A stretch of DNA of 64,000 nt from Vandiemenella viatica (GCA_031002005.1 JARYHS010008074.1:270197930-270261929), one strand, 5' to 3'; shown: positions 11,122 to 22,137, counted from the stretch's first letter. Made by a program: numbers and translations. The notes: generated by a model from the sequence alone, not told the origin.

Positions 11122-12303
11122 CACTGAATTTTACACAGTTAAAATTGATTGAATCCGTCATGAATCTAAGCAGGTGGTATGTACACATAATGCCAAAACA
11201 AACAGGTTACCATCAATCAACCTTAATGACTTCTACAATTATACAATTTACATATACAATCCTTCATTACATACATCATCTGTAAATAGTTCATGACACT
11301 GATTCTTGTTACAATAATTGTCCTTTTACAGATCAAATCATTTTCACAGTTACAGTTTTACACAACAAACATTCAATGCCATCACCTTAAGTTACAATTA
11401 ATTTTTCACTCCAAATTACACACTTGAAATCTGCTTGTTAATGACAACAGTCTGTTTATATTTCACAGCTGATAATTTGTCACCACAATGTAGCTAGTCC
11501 CAACATCATGAAAACACAAAAAGTCTCTACTCAAAACTGTTACAAATTGCTTTAACAGTGAAATGCTTACATCTTAAACATTCAGTATTATTACATCTGC
11601 ATCTGAACTGAAGTACTCAAAAAATACTATCTACATACATTAAATGTCAAAATTTTATTTACAAAATTAGATATTTACAGGTGGGGACCCCTCCCCAAAC
11701 CATGTATTTCAATTAAGTCTATAAGTGGGTTCCAGGATTTCTCTGGAAACCCAAAACCATGTAAATTACTTTTTCCTAACTTTCCAATTTTCTTCCACCT
11801 TTGAATACACATCTAATACTATGTTTCTATATACACAAAGCTTCACTATATACAGACAGATATACAAACTTTCAATCATCTCAAACAACAGACTTTGGTA
11901 TAACCATAGAACAGCTGAGACATTAAGTGGTTCTGTTTGTACAAATTGTTTGTCCCTAAACATCAATGTTGCTGACTCAACTGGTAATACAAATTTACTA
12001 TCATCACTACTGCAGTTCAGTCTGTCATTACTCCCAACTCCACTTTCCATTGTCTGATTACTACCCACACCTACCAAACTATCTGTATTAGTACCTACAA
12101 CTGTTCTAACATCTGGCTTACTGATTTCCTTCACAACATAATTATTTTTCTTAGCTAGCTGTCACTTCACAATTATCTCCTTCATCAAAGATTGTACAAA
12201 ACATGTCACCTAAGTCACATTCAGTACATTTTTCTAACTCAGAAACTGGTTCAGATAAATCCTTACTCCCTCCTGTTTATTCAATACTACTATCCACATC
12301 AAG
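11122..12303 (-). other. LTR element interior without recognised gene
   Basis: About 1.2 kb between the 3' LTR and the last long frame. An open frame on the minus strand (12134-11766) has no family match that I can see. The purine run near 11684-11697 duplicates the 3' polypurine tract and may be an internal priming site or a duplication scar. This is where pol would be expected, and no pol motif was found. Confidence 0.5.
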
Positions 12304-12783
12304 TTAAGAACTAAATAATGTGTCAGCTAGGTCAAAATCAGGACATTTTTCCAACTTAGGTGTTGGTACATAAAGCTTTTCACTCCCTCTCTCTTCAGTA
12401 GACAAACATCCTAACCCACAATTCCTCTCCTCAACTAGGTCTTCTTCTATCAACACCACCATATCACCCTCCTCCTCAAGATATCTGAGAAATTCCTCTA
12501 TTTCAGCACTCTTACAAATTTTCTCACCACCTATACAAGCCCAGATAGTCCCAACTAGGCCATGCTGGATCCCACCAGTTTCAGATAGCCATACGGTACT
12601 ATATACTACAAATTCTGCATTACTTTTGGTAATTAAGTGGTGACCATTCCGTAAATCTTCTACATGAAAATTATTACTTTCACACACTGACCTGAATGAT
12701 AACGTACTATGGTGGTCCCCTTTCTGCTCTATCCTATCACTAACTTTAGCCTCATCAACTGCATTATTAATTACATTCCTCAT
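12304..12783 (-). pseudogene. LTR element downstream frame, unknown function
   Basis: A 159-codon minus-strand frame just after gag, with an acidic C-terminal third ('EEEGDMVVLIEEDLVEER'). I do not recognise a protease (no Asp-Thr/Ser-Gly active site; 'SETGGIQHG' lacks the Asp) or an RT motif. It may be the remains of a gag C-terminus or of an accessory ORF of the element. Confidence 0.4.
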
Positions 12784-12808
12784 TACTAGACATGAAATTC
12801 ACTTGTTG

Positions 12809-13789
12809 CTACTTCCACCAAGTTAATTTCACAATGGGATTATTTTCTACATTACATTTAGTAACTTTCTCATCACATCCTGGATTTACAACTTTGCCAC
12901 AGTATGGAGATGTTACTACATAAACATTACCATCAGAAACTACTTCTTTTACAGTTAAATCATCTGCTTGGTCATCATCAGGAATGATTTCAATCTCTTG
13001 GACAATTTTATTATTATTAGAGGCACCACTAGCCAAATGTTTAGTAACTTTTGACCCACTAGTATTTCTAACTATAGCATTTACTTCAAGGGAAACAGTA
13101 CCTGGACCCAAACTCCTTCTCACCACTGTTGGATGGTAATGTTGTTCATTGAATAACTCCTGGGCATTCAAGCATCTCAATAATTCAGAAACCCTATCCA
13201 CATTGATTACATTCAAAGTGGCAATTAAATTTCTTGTTTCCTGAGGTAGCCTAGCTGCTATCAAATCAATGAATTCCTCCTCCCCATAAGGATGGTATAA
13301 AAACTTACACTGGTTCCAACATTTTTGAAAAAAATCATACTGAGTTTCCCTACCAGGTTTATAGGGCCTACCAGTCATCAACTCCCTCTTTTCCTGAATT
13401 TGCATACTAGTCGACCAAAAATGTTTCAGAAAATTTTCTTTGAACAGCTTACAGTCATTCACTTCCCTAGCTTCCCTATCACCCCATGTCCTACAATAAG
13501 ACTTTAGATGCTTACACACAAGTGCAATTTTCTTACTGTCTGGCAACACATTAAAATAGCCAGATCTCTCAAAATTATCTATAAACTCAATAGGGCGAAG
13601 TCTTCCACTGTCATCATAGAATTCAAATTCTTCCTTAATATCAGCACTAACAATTGTGTTACCTGTTAAGAGAACCACCTGACTTAACTGATCTTGTAAC
13701 CCAGTAACCCTTTTCTCTAACTGATTAACATTGGGTGGCCTCCAATCCCTGGGTAAGTTGTTCCTGATGCTGTACCAATGCATTAACAT
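12809..13789 (-). pseudogene. LTR retrotransposon gag, capsid-like part
   Basis: A 326-codon frame resembling retrotransposon gag capsid: 'FEFYDDSGRLRPIEFIDNF' (the Pro-x-x-Phe-Ile start of the fold), 'SKKIALVCKHLKSYCRTW' (a helix with the typical Trp), 'FKENFLKHFWS', and 'TQYDFFQKCWNQCKFL' with 'AARLPQETRNLIATLN' at the end. It would form the particle shell that packages element RNA. No CCHC zinc knuckle is visible before the stop at 12809. The N-terminal codons 'NQLEKRVTGLQDQLSQ' continue a coiled coil from the upstream frame, so the original gag was one ORF, now broken by at least two frameshifts (near 13845 and 13745). Confidence 0.7.
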
Positions 13790-13807
13790 TTTGTTTCATT
13801 TCATGTC

Positions 13808-14305
13808 TCAGCTCAGTAGCTTTAATTTCATTGGCTTGGAATAAACTGACATATCCTCCTTCATCATATTACAATATTCTCTGACTTCCTTCATCTCCTT
13901 GTTATATTTACACTCTACTTCATTAATTAAACCAACACATGCATCTTTAGTGTCTTTACAAATTTCGTTAACCTTTTCAAATTTTTCCTGACACTCTTCA
14001 ACTGCATGCTCCAGTTTCGAATTTAAATTATTAACATCCTCTTTAAATTGAGAACTGAAACCCTGAAATTGCCTACTGATCTTCTCATCAAAACAGTCAG
14101 CCAATTTAAAGAATTGGCTCTCAAAATCCAATTCATTTTTAAATTCAGAAAACTTACTGTCAAATTTACTATCAAATTTACCATTAATTTCAGCAAATTT
14201 TCTGTCATTATCACTACTTAACTCCCTTCTAAATTCAGAAAATTTAGCGTCAAATTTGGCTACAAAAGATTCTAGAAATGCTTGTAGATTCTGATTATCA
14301 GCCAT
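13808..14305 (-). pseudogene. LTR retrotransposon gag, N-terminal coiled coil
   Basis: 165 codons from ATG at 14305. It begins 'MADNQNLQAFLESFVAKFDA' and carries repeated units of the type KFDSKFSEF (residues about 15-60), then heptad-like helices rich in Glu/Lys to the end: a predicted long coiled coil. It lies about 550 bp downstream of the 5' LTR and starts the gag reading. A frameshift near 13845 separates it from the capsid-like part; the intermediate frame reads 'TELRHEMKQNVNALVQHQE'. Confidence 0.7.
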
Positions 14306-14837
14306 TTTCAGTTATTAGCAAAATTAGTATGAAAATAAACTTGAGGAGAATTAAAATTTTGTTAACCTGCCACAAATGAACATACCAAAAACAAATATTT
14401 GAATATTCAGTACTTACTGTTCGTCTTCAGTTTTGTATCACTTCAATACTTGTCACCACCTTATATTTCACCTAGCAGCACTTTTTCACCACTAAACACC
14501 AGTTTTTTCACTGATTAAAACACTTAACCACACTTTTCACACTGAAAACACTGTACTGCTGGAAGATGTAAATTTTCTAAGCAGACGTTGAAGAAAAATC
14601 TCCGATGAGTGCTGTCAACTCGTTGTACACAGTTTGAAGTTTTCGACGAATAATTCACTGGTCGAAATTATCCACCCCGTGCCGCCTCTTCTAAACGTTG
14701 CGTCGCCGTCCGTCGATTCCTGGTGCTGATCGGTGTTTTTAACCGTCGTAATTTTCCGAAGATTTTGTTTGCTTATTGCCGAACCACTGCAGATTCTTTT
14801 AGAAAATTAAAATCTCACAGATGTATAATGATTTCTT

Positions 14838-14855
14838 GTCCCTTGACCGTCTCCA
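14838..14855 (-). other. Primer-binding site of LTR element
   Basis: On the minus strand, TGGAGACGGTCAAGGGAC follows the LTR end (..CGACA) with no spacer. PBS sequences begin TGG because tRNAs end in CCA. The matching tRNA was not identified. Confidence 0.6.
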
Positions 14856-15504
14856 TGTCGGGTTCTTCGGCGGTTTAATTAATATAGTAATTAATTAAGT
14901 AGTCCACCATAAGATTCAGTTTAACATTTTTTTGTTTATTTTCAAAACAACGTCAGCGATATTGTTTACATGTAAAGATACAATCCACAGATACTACTGA
15001 CGCAATATTGGACAGTTCCAAAGTGAATCTGTATAAAACTACTGTAAACTAACTAACTCTGTCCTTCTGCTGGTTTCTTTATATAGGCTCTATGGAAATT
15101 TCTGGAATTCTTTAAAAGCTTCTGCGAGATATTTCTCGAACATTAACAATTACTCAAACAATTAAGCATATAAAAAACAATCAGAATTAATACATAATCA
15201 CTTAACATCATTACAAAATGGTCAGAAATGGAAATTAAAGATACCTAAACAGAAAATTAATTACAAAAATCATTTTAAACTGTAGAAAATTGTCCTGTAG
15301 ACATCTTAACTTGCATTAATACTGGGAATTACAAACATTTAAGCAATTCTCTTGCACAATTCGGTTCTTAAACATATCAAATGGCCTGATTTACAAGAAA
15401 TTGCAAAACAAACATACCAGATCATATTCAAGCAAACGTTAGCTCACTACAAATACTTTATAAAATACAATTCTGTTTAAAGTTCAGGTATGAGGGCTGT
15501 TACA
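14856..15504 (-). repeat. 5' LTR (649 bp)
   Basis: Partner of 10417-11105. On the minus strand it runs TGTAACAGCCCTC ... GAACCCGACA. It contains the same TATA-like box (near 15078-15086) and AATAAA signal. It lacks the 40-bp segment present in the 3' LTR. The substitutions between the two LTRs mean the insertion is not recent. Confidence 0.85.
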
Positions 15505-15569
15505 CCAGGTCTTAGTTAGGGCGCTAATTCCCCGATGTTGACGTGCCCTAAAGCCCCAACAACAACAAC

Positions 15570-16440
15570 GGTAATGGAAGCTATGATTTTGAAAGCAATA
15601 TTACTGGAGGTTGTGGTTAAGTTGACCAGAATCCCCACTAACACATTTTGTTACAGCATAATTCACTCTGAAATGAGTTTTAGAAACCAATTAAACTGCT
15701 TTTATAAGCGCCATGTTACTGAAGGTATTAATTAATTAGGGTGCAAGTAGTTCCATAGACATCGTGCTGAATTGTGCCTGGACCAGGAATAAAACTGATT
15801 TTACATGGATAGCAAAAGTTTTGGATTCCTAATTTTTTTTAAATTTTATTGATTCTATGCTTCCATAGTCATTATTTCAGTAGCAGTTACTACTGTATTG
15901 CTATGTGAACAGCAAATCAAATATGTGCAACATTAACAAATCAAGGCCACTAGCATTACATGATAACAATTTCTTATAATTAACCAACTGCAAAAAAAAA
16001 AAAAAAAATATGAAGTTCGAACCATCATTTTTGACAATCTTGAAGCTTGTTAATAAATAAAGAAAGAAACATGTGACTGATCTTGTACAGGCACTTCTTG
16101 TACACACAGCTACATGAATGGTGGTTTTGATCAGAGTGGTGGTGGTGGGGTGGTTGTGGTGAAAAACTACCATCAGTGTAAATGTTAAACAGGTAGAAAA
16201 CAAATTAATCAAAATAAAAATGAAATTGTATATGTATTATTTAAAAACTCAAGATGATAAAAAAAAACCTTACACAAATCTTGTGACCTCAGTAACTGTT
16301 TAACTGTTAGATATGCGTACTCCCGAAAACCACATCCCAATACAAACTCTGCAGTTAGCAATTGGCCCACCAACTCATGTTGGATAGTAAACACCCCGCA
16401 GAATCTATCTCGGGTAATAATCTCGTTCCTCACCCTGGTA
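15570..16440. other. Unassigned intronic or flanking sequence
   Basis: No gene recognised. There is an A-run at 15991-16009. The 16260-16430 segment has GC-richer text that looks repeat-derived, but I cannot name a family. Confidence 0.4.
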
Positions 16441-16446
16441 AACCTG

Positions 16447-16690
16447 CCCCACCACTTACATTAGATGATTATTTTATGGTGTGAACAGATAAAAAGCCAA
16501 GTATACAAATGACATAGCAATTTTTTGGTCTTAACACTTAACAACAAGAGAATATTAAGGTGAGTGATTAATTTAAGGAACTGCCTTATGGTTTTGAAAA
16601 TTCCTATGTCATTTGTGTTCTTGTCTATTTTTGTGTGTTTGCTCCACAGAACCACCATTTAAGGTAAGTAGTGGTCCATTTCCCTATCCT
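16447..16690. repeat. Inverted terminal-type repeat, two facing copies
   Basis: 'CCACTTACATTAGATGAT' (from 16450) and, inverted, 'ATTTAAGGTAAGTAGTGG' (near 16657-16674) are diverged copies of one end sequence facing each other. A third copy lies at 22138 ('CCACTTACCTTAGATGATGG'), next to a hammerhead-like motif. This suggests ends of a Penelope-like or other short interspersed element. Confidence 0.45.
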
Positions 16691-17599
16691 AATTTGTAAT
16701 TCATTTTCGTTAAACATTTGGATTGGAAAATAACCATTGCTTACCATAGCTAAAGATTGTTGCAGCATCAAAGCATGGAAATATACATATACATTAGAGT
16801 TTTGAAATTTTTGGGCTCGTATCCCTTCTTCATCAATAGGATGAAGTGGCTGTCTCATGGAGGTGGACAGGTTCTAACAGTCAACATCCTGGCCTCAATC
16901 TCCAATAAAACCCTTCCAGGACCCAGGACTTATAATAAGAATTTTTTAACATTTTATGTATTTTATATTTAATATTCCTACTTAAAATTTTGTATTTTCT
17001 TGCTTCCCTCCACCTCTCCTGTCACCCAGGTTATTCTACCTGGGTTCTCCATTCGCCAAGCAGACATTCATATGATCACATCTGACTGTGGCATGTGTCT
17101 CATCTACTTTCAAGATTAAAATTGAAAATTAAAATTTGTGTTATGTATGAACCTTCTTTTTTGTGTTTATTGTTTCCAGCTGCCATTATATATATTGTTA
17201 GGTTGAATTTCCCAATCCTTCCTTAGTTATATGTATAGTAATATTGAAATAATTGTGTCTGCGTTGTGAAAAGGCATTAAAATTGAAAAGTTTTATCTTC
17301 ATGTCCTGGCAGGATATATGAAATGGGCACAAACACTCAAAATATTGCACTTATTTGGTTTTGGCCCTTCATCAGCAGTAGAATATGGCAGATGGCTGGT
17401 GCTGTAAGCTGCTGCCTGAAATATTGGCTTTTGAGCAAGGGATAGTTCAAACAGAGGACAGGAAATGGGGATAGTGAGTTGAAGTGAATATCCAATCATT
17501 ATAAATTAGAAAATATATAATCCAAACTAATCATGGGCAGGCAAAAGTGGAAAAATAAAATAATCCATATTAAATACAAAAATGTACATAAGTAAACAT
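16691..17599. repeat. Repeat debris with TGATGAAGGGCCAA motif
   Basis: On the minus strand near 17378-17361 the text reads CTGCTGATGAAGGGCCAA, matching the motif near 22211-22243. A similar 'TTGATGAAGAAGGG' occurs near 16820. No ORF of note. Probably several decayed copies of one family. Confidence 0.35.
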
Positions 17600-18335
17600 T
17601 AATAGTAAATCCAGAAAATATGTATTTAAACATCTCCTTTTGTTGTGTGCGTGGAGACTTTCCCGGTGTACTGAAGCAATGTAGTTTTCACGGGTGTGCA
17701 GCCGGATGGTGTTTTGGAATCACAACGTTTCGACAACCAGCTCAGCTGTCTTCATCAGGTGTCCGGTGTCTACAGGCTGACGAAAGCTGGCAGTCACCGC
17801 GTGGACTGGCTTAGCCTCCACTCCTCTTGTTAGTGGTATTTCAAATTGATGGAACTTCTTCTAGTGAAGTGGCGTGCACCCGCAGTAACTGTCCTTATAT
17901 AGCCTGTGCTGTTGAATGGATATCAGTGATGTCATGGTCATGTGTGCCAAGCACCTCCTGTGCTGAGGTATTGGAGTCAGAAGCATGATGGGGTGAGTTG
18001 GGCAGTGGGCCAAGAGGTGTGGTGTGCATTGGAAGAGGTTGTGGTGCTTTATGGTACAATCATGATACCTCTGTCTCCGCCCTCTTAACTTACTCATAAA
18101 TGGGTTCCATGTTGTGCTGAATTAATATCCCCATATTTCTTTCTTTCACAAGATGGATCTCCACAGCCACCTTAATCTTGCTGTCCCTGTATTCTATTTT
18201 GTAGGTTTCAAAATCAGACCAGTCTCTCTTTTCTATGCTATGCAGAACTACTGCCAAAGTTGATGGGCATGAAGATGTAACCAAAAAAAGTATATCAGCT
18301 GACAACGGGCTAAGTACAGAAATTAGCAATAGCAA
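17600..18335 (-). pseudogene. Penelope-like element, C-terminal and 3' part (relic)
   Basis: The minus-strand frame 18335-18090 ends 'KVAVEIHLVKERNMGILIQ', resembling the last residues of GIY-YIG-bearing Penelope-type polyproteins ('EAIEI...NRD.G..L'). Further on, broken frames give 'RTPDED' and a terminal CTGATGAAGACAG ... TGTCGAAACG motif at 17762-17724. The element core (RT, GIY-YIG) is not in the window. The assignment rests on this C-terminal pattern plus the hammerhead-like end and is tentative. Confidence 0.4.
17724..17762 (-). ncRNA. Hammerhead-like motif in Penelope-type terminus
   Basis: On the minus strand: CTGATGA, then A, then GACA, loop, TGTC, then GAAACG. The two conserved hammerhead cores (CUGAUGA and GAAA) flank a GACA/TGTC stem with one bulged A. 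Stems I and III are not obvious, so self-cleavage is unproven. Confidence 0.35.
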
Positions 18336-18419
18336 TAAAATGGCCCCAAACTTCTCCAGTTCTGTTTCAAAGATATCTACAAAAGTTTTTCACAGGTAGA
18401 AATATCATTAGATACAATC

Positions 18420-18845
18420 AACCTAACCAATCAATTAGAAGCGGTGACAGTAACTAGAAGCTGACAAGACTGAATTCATGGGCTGAACTGAAATTCCTTG
18501 AGTGAAATATCAAGAAGACCAGATGAGATAAAATTAGAAATTAATCAGCCCACCTTTAGTAGGATTACAAAAAAAGCATTCTACACACCTTAAAAAAATC
18601 ATGGCTGAAACAGTTTAGTTATATCATGAGAATGGCTCCATATAGTTATATTTTAATAAATCAGTAAATAGAAAAAGACATAACGAAAACCATGAGATAG
18701 ATGAATGAAGCAAGTATTAAAGGACATTGCCAATTGCAGTCCAGAGTGGGAGAAGAAGATACTGGAAGAGAAATTAAGGCAAGAAAGAATGGTTTGCTTG
18801 AATGGAAGATTTGTGATGATGATGATTATTATTATTATTAATTAA
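18420..18845 (+). repeat. Possible LINE 3' fragment with trinucleotide tail
   Basis: Text such as AGACTGAATTCATGGGCTGA and AATGGAAGATTTGTGATGATG, followed by (GAT)n/(TTA)n up to 18845, looks like the 3' end of an RTE-type LINE. Frames are too broken to identify any domain. Confidence 0.3.
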
Positions 18846-19236
18846 TAATTCTTTCCTTATTTTTCGGTCTTCCCCAGCTTTCTTAATTTGTGTTTAATTG
18901 TCAGCAGCTATTTCAACACATTCGTAAGGAGAGTCGATGCACTTGTCAGCTTTTGCAGTATATTTCTCTTCACATGCTTAAGGGGTTATCCAAAATTTTA
19001 TGCAATTTTCTTTGTCACCTTCGTTCCCCTTGCTTTGTGTTTATTTCCTATATCTTTCTTTTTTTGTGGCTGTTTAAGGGTAAAATGTTTATATCTTTAT
19101 GCTTTCAGTGTAATATAGTAAAATTGTTGATTACCATATATATACTTGTATTGATTTCCAGTTATTTGCATGGCACTTGCATGTTTAAATGTTGTTAAGG
19201 AAACAATGTTTACTCATTATCTATGTTTGCTTTTAG

Positions 19237-19395
19237 CTTCTGGATCTCATGCACACACTCCACACTCGTACTGCCCACATATTTCAGTGGTGGGCTGAAG
19301 AAAATGGTAACACCGACTTCACTTCTTTGTGGGCTCAAGGATGGTGCCCACTACTACAAGGAATAGCCAGATTGTGCTGTGACTCTCGTCGTCAG
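19237..19395 (+). CDS. GBF1: GBF1 exon A (C-terminal helical domain)
   Basis: 53 codons in phase 0. The acceptor is TTTTAG (19231-19236) and the donor is CAG|GTAAG at 19395/19396. The peptide begins 'LLDLMHTLHTRTAHIFQWWA' and ends 'GWCPLLQGIARLCCDSRRQ'. The blocks LLDLMHTLHTR and WCPLLQGIA.LCCD.RRQ are hallmark GBF1 sequence, conserved from vertebrates to insects, in the HDS-type region downstream of Sec7. The segment between them (Glu-Asn-Gly-Asn-Thr-Asp) is the variable loop, which is longer in mammals. No defect is seen. Confidence 0.93.
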
Positions 19396-19951
19396 GTAAG
19401 TTTTAAAAAATATTCAGTGTGTTCTCCAGTTATAGAGTGTTTCTCTTTTAGCATGTACTTGCGGAGATCCCTGCGTTACCCGATATAGTTGGCATAGATT
19501 TAGCTGTACCCTATTTTTATTCCCATAATGAAAAATATTTGTACAAAGTTTCATAAAATTCGTGCCAACTTTTTTCAGAATTAAAGCAAACCTAGATTCA
19601 CCCGCCCCCTACCAAGAAATGGGTGGGTTGAAGTTTATTTGCACGTACACTATTTTCATTCGTCCGAAAAGATTCGTGTATATCAAGCTTCGTTAATTTG
19701 GTTAAGAAATTGCATTACTACAATCCTGAACAATGCTAGATTATGTTAGAAACTAACATTTGATTCGGTTGTGAAGTGAATGGAATATACTTTTTGCTTG
19801 AAATGCCAGACACTTTAACTCCACAGATTCAGCCTTTTATACAAATATCAAAAGTGAATCTGGAATAATATTATCGTAAACAGAAGACTAATGCTGAAGG
19901 CCAGAGATATTGTCCAGAGATCATGCTTAAAGAAAATCTCTATTGCTTTTA

Positions 19952-20075
19952 CGGCTATCTATAGCCTTTAAAAATTGAATATTCCGAATTAAAAAAAAGA
20001 ATACTACAAGTTTCGGCTATCTATGATGTTTAAAAATTGAAGATCCCGAATTAAAGGAAAGAATACTTCAAGTTT
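19952..20075 (+). repeat. 62-bp tandem duplication in intron A-B
   Basis: Two adjacent units start CGGCTATCTAT (19952 and 20014), each with TTTAAAAATTGAA, CCGAATTAAA and AAGAATACT..AAGTTT. A simple tandem duplication in an otherwise unremarkable 1054-bp intron. Confidence 0.7.
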
Positions 20076-20449
20076 TGTTTAGTGTATGACATAGTTATTA
20101 TTGTCAAATTATCTTATTGCTTTCATTAAAGTGTATGGTCAGAGAAATTGTATTTGTGTGTTTAGTGCAAAGTATGCAACATCTAACCCTTCCATCTTTG
20201 GGATTTGTCATCATACGTTCAGAATTTCATTTAATGCTCCTTTGTTATTTAACAGTGAAACATAAGACATGCCAAACAACTGAAATGATATTATAAGCCT
20301 TAAAACGATGAAAACCACATCGAAATCTGCTCCATAGTTTCAGAGTTTTTATAAGACCAATATATCTGGTTTTCGTTTTATAGATATAGATGGAACTAAT
20401 GGATATTTTCTAATACTACTTCATATGTGGTTTTTTTCCCCCCCCACAG

Positions 20450-20647
20450 GTACGAATGAGTGCTATTACCTATTTACAACGAGCTCTGCTTGTGCATGAT
20501 TTACAAACACTGACTGCCCATGAGTGGGAAGCCTGCTTCAATAAGGTGTTGTTTCCTCTCCTTGCTAAACTTCTGGAACCCATCAACCCACAGGACCCAA
20601 CAGGTTTGGAGGAGACACGAATGCGAGCTGCAACTGTCCTTTCAAAG
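20450..20647 (+). CDS. GBF1: GBF1 exon B
   Basis: 66 codons, phase 0 at both ends. The acceptor follows an unusual C-rich tract (CCCCCCCACAG, ending 20449). The donor is AAAG|GTTTGT at 20647/20648, weaker than consensus. The peptide starts 'VRMSAITYLQRALLVHDLQT', continues with 'WEACFNKVLFPLLAKLLEP' and ends 'EETRMRAATVLSK'. It joins exon A as RRQ-VRM, the conserved GBF1 junction. The helical repeats are of HEAT/Armadillo type. Confidence 0.93.
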
Positions 20648-20959
20648 GTTTGTGTATACAGTGTTCTTTTGCAACATTAATCGAAATTCTATGATTGGTA
20701 ATAATCATGTAGGGTGATAGGTGAATAACAAATGAATGTAATGCATACAAAAATTAAACTGAACATTCCAAGGCAATACAAATAAAAACTAAAATATGGA
20801 GGGAAAACCTATCTGTTACTGAGCTGGTAGGCAAAGGTACAATACAAACATGATTTCAAAATATTTTGAATAATCCCTTAACATTGTGAGAGACAAATTA
20901 AACATATGGCAAAGCTGAAAAATGTTCGCATGCTTAACTTTCCCTCATGATTGAAATTA

Positions 20960-21435
20960 AATATGAAGGGGTACCCAAAAGTATGTTGAATTTATTTTAT
21001 ATATATTTTTTAACAAAAATCCTTTAATTTCTCTTCAAAGTGTGTCCATTAAATTTAATTCACTTCTACAGCCTTTTCTTCCATTGTTCAAAACAACTTT
21101 TTAATTTGTATATTTATAGTGTCAAACAGCACTTTCTTCACCTGTGGAAATAAAAAAAAATATCCATTGAGCTAAATCAGGTTAATATTCTAGGTGGGGC
21201 AAAAGAGCCCTGCAGTTTCTTATGAAAAACTGGTGCACCATGAGATGGAGCATTGTCCTGATGGAATAACCAGTCATCTGTGTATCGCAAATATTTTCTG
21301 ACACGCACCATTGTGTAACCTCCTCAGCAAATCCAGATAGAAAGTCTGATTAATACTGGATAACAAATCTAGTTTGGTTTGTAGATGTCTTTTCAAAGCA
21401 TAGGATACTTCCAAATGAGAATCATTTTTACTATC
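20960..21435 (-). pseudogene. mariner/Tc1-type transposase relic
   Basis: Read on the minus strand from about 21280: 'WLFHQDNAPSHGAPVFHKK', the second catalytic Asp motif of mariner-type transposases (H-Q-D-N-A-P-x-H). It is followed by broken frames and an end sequence near 20968 (AGGGGTACCCAAAAGT) that resembles a terminal inverted repeat. The N-terminal DNA-binding part and the other end were not found. The copy is strongly decayed. Confidence 0.5.
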
Positions 21436-22030
21436 AGGAGCTGAAACACAGACTGTGCAATTACCAAATTATCCATTAAAATTTCTTTTGTCATATATAG
21501 TCAATCCTAAATCATAATTATGTGAAGGTGTTGTATTTTTGTCGTTTCAGGAAGTTGAAGGACAATCAGAATCAATGGTTGTTAATTTACATTTCACCTC
21601 TTGTAGACTTGAGATTTACTCATAGCAGTATCCTCGTAAGCTGTTTCCAACATGTCAACAGTCTCTACATTTTTTCCACAAGCAGGAAGCAAAACTTTGT
21701 GGCATTGTTCATATAAGTCTTCCATAAATGAGGAACAGGCTAAATAACTGTCACAAAATAAATAAAAAAAAATTACAGATGTCAAATACAACCATCCAGA
21801 GCAATGTCGCTTGACGCACTGGATTTGGAGGCATGGTTTAATGCTACATTAGTTGAAGAACCTCGTGCTAAAGATGTTCCACCAATCGTTAGTCCATTCT
21901 GGTTATATTTGGGTTAATTGGCTACTGGAGACAATCTCAAAGTGTTGGAGTAAAACTACAAAGCAGGAAAGATGCAATACGACCTCTAGCTTCATTTGAA
22001 ATGCCAATAAAGAAATAATAAAAATCTTCT
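21436..22030. other. Intron sequence without recognised feature
   Basis: Open frames at 21522-21716 (+) and 21594-21791 (-) overlap each other and show no domain. It may include the far end of the transposon relic. Confidence 0.4.
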
Positions 22031-22032
22031 TG

Positions 22033-22071
22033 TGTGTATATATATATATATGTATATATATATATGTATAT
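22033..22071. repeat. (TA)n/(TG)n microsatellite
   Basis: TGTGTG followed by TATATA runs interrupted by TG. Confidence 0.8.
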
Positions 22072-22137
22072 GGTAACCAGGAAATAATAGGAGCTAAGTA
22101 GCAAATGGATTTACAAAAAAAGGGAATTCAAAATGAA

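Larger units (their letters stand above)
10417..15504 (-). mobile_element. LTR retrotransposon, gag-only, Gypsy-type target duplication
   Basis: Two direct LTRs (10417-11105 and 14856-15504) start TG and end CA and flank a 3750-bp interior. The target duplication is CCAG (10413-10416 and 15505-15508), and the target is the 3' UTR of the Jockey-like LINE. A TGG-starting primer-binding site, a polypurine tract and gag frames all agree on the minus strand. No protease, reverse transcriptase, RNase H or integrase signature was seen in any frame of the interior. The element is thus non-autonomous and would have depended on enzymes from a relative. The 4-bp duplication and the gag type suggest Ty3/Gypsy (Metaviridae), but without pol this is inference. 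Confidence 0.85.
7765..15569 (+). mobile_element. Jockey/I-like non-LTR retrotransposon, copy 1 (ORF2 deleted; split by an LTR element)
   Basis: The 5' UTR (7765-8124) matches copy 2 at 45168-45510 closely. It is followed by an ORF1 relic, no ORF2, and a 3' UTR (9582-10416) that resumes after the inserted LTR retrotransposon at 15505-15569. The far 3' end reads GGGCGCTAATTCCCCGATG and then AGCCCCAACAACAACAACG, the same terminus as copies 2 and 3. Joining across the LTR element and removing one CCAG restores a continuous 3' UTR. A (TA)n run lies at 7917-7938 in the 5' UTR. Confidence 0.8.

Noticed and set aside
12304..12783. Aspartic protease of the LTR element
   Set aside because: The only candidate motif is Glu-Thr-Gly-Gly; the catalytic Asp is missing and flanking hydrophobic residues do not fit.
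1..19236. Upstream GBF1 exons (Sec7 and HUS domains)
   Set aside because: I looked for Sec7 and other GBF1-type peptides next to splice sites and saw none; they are probably outside the window.
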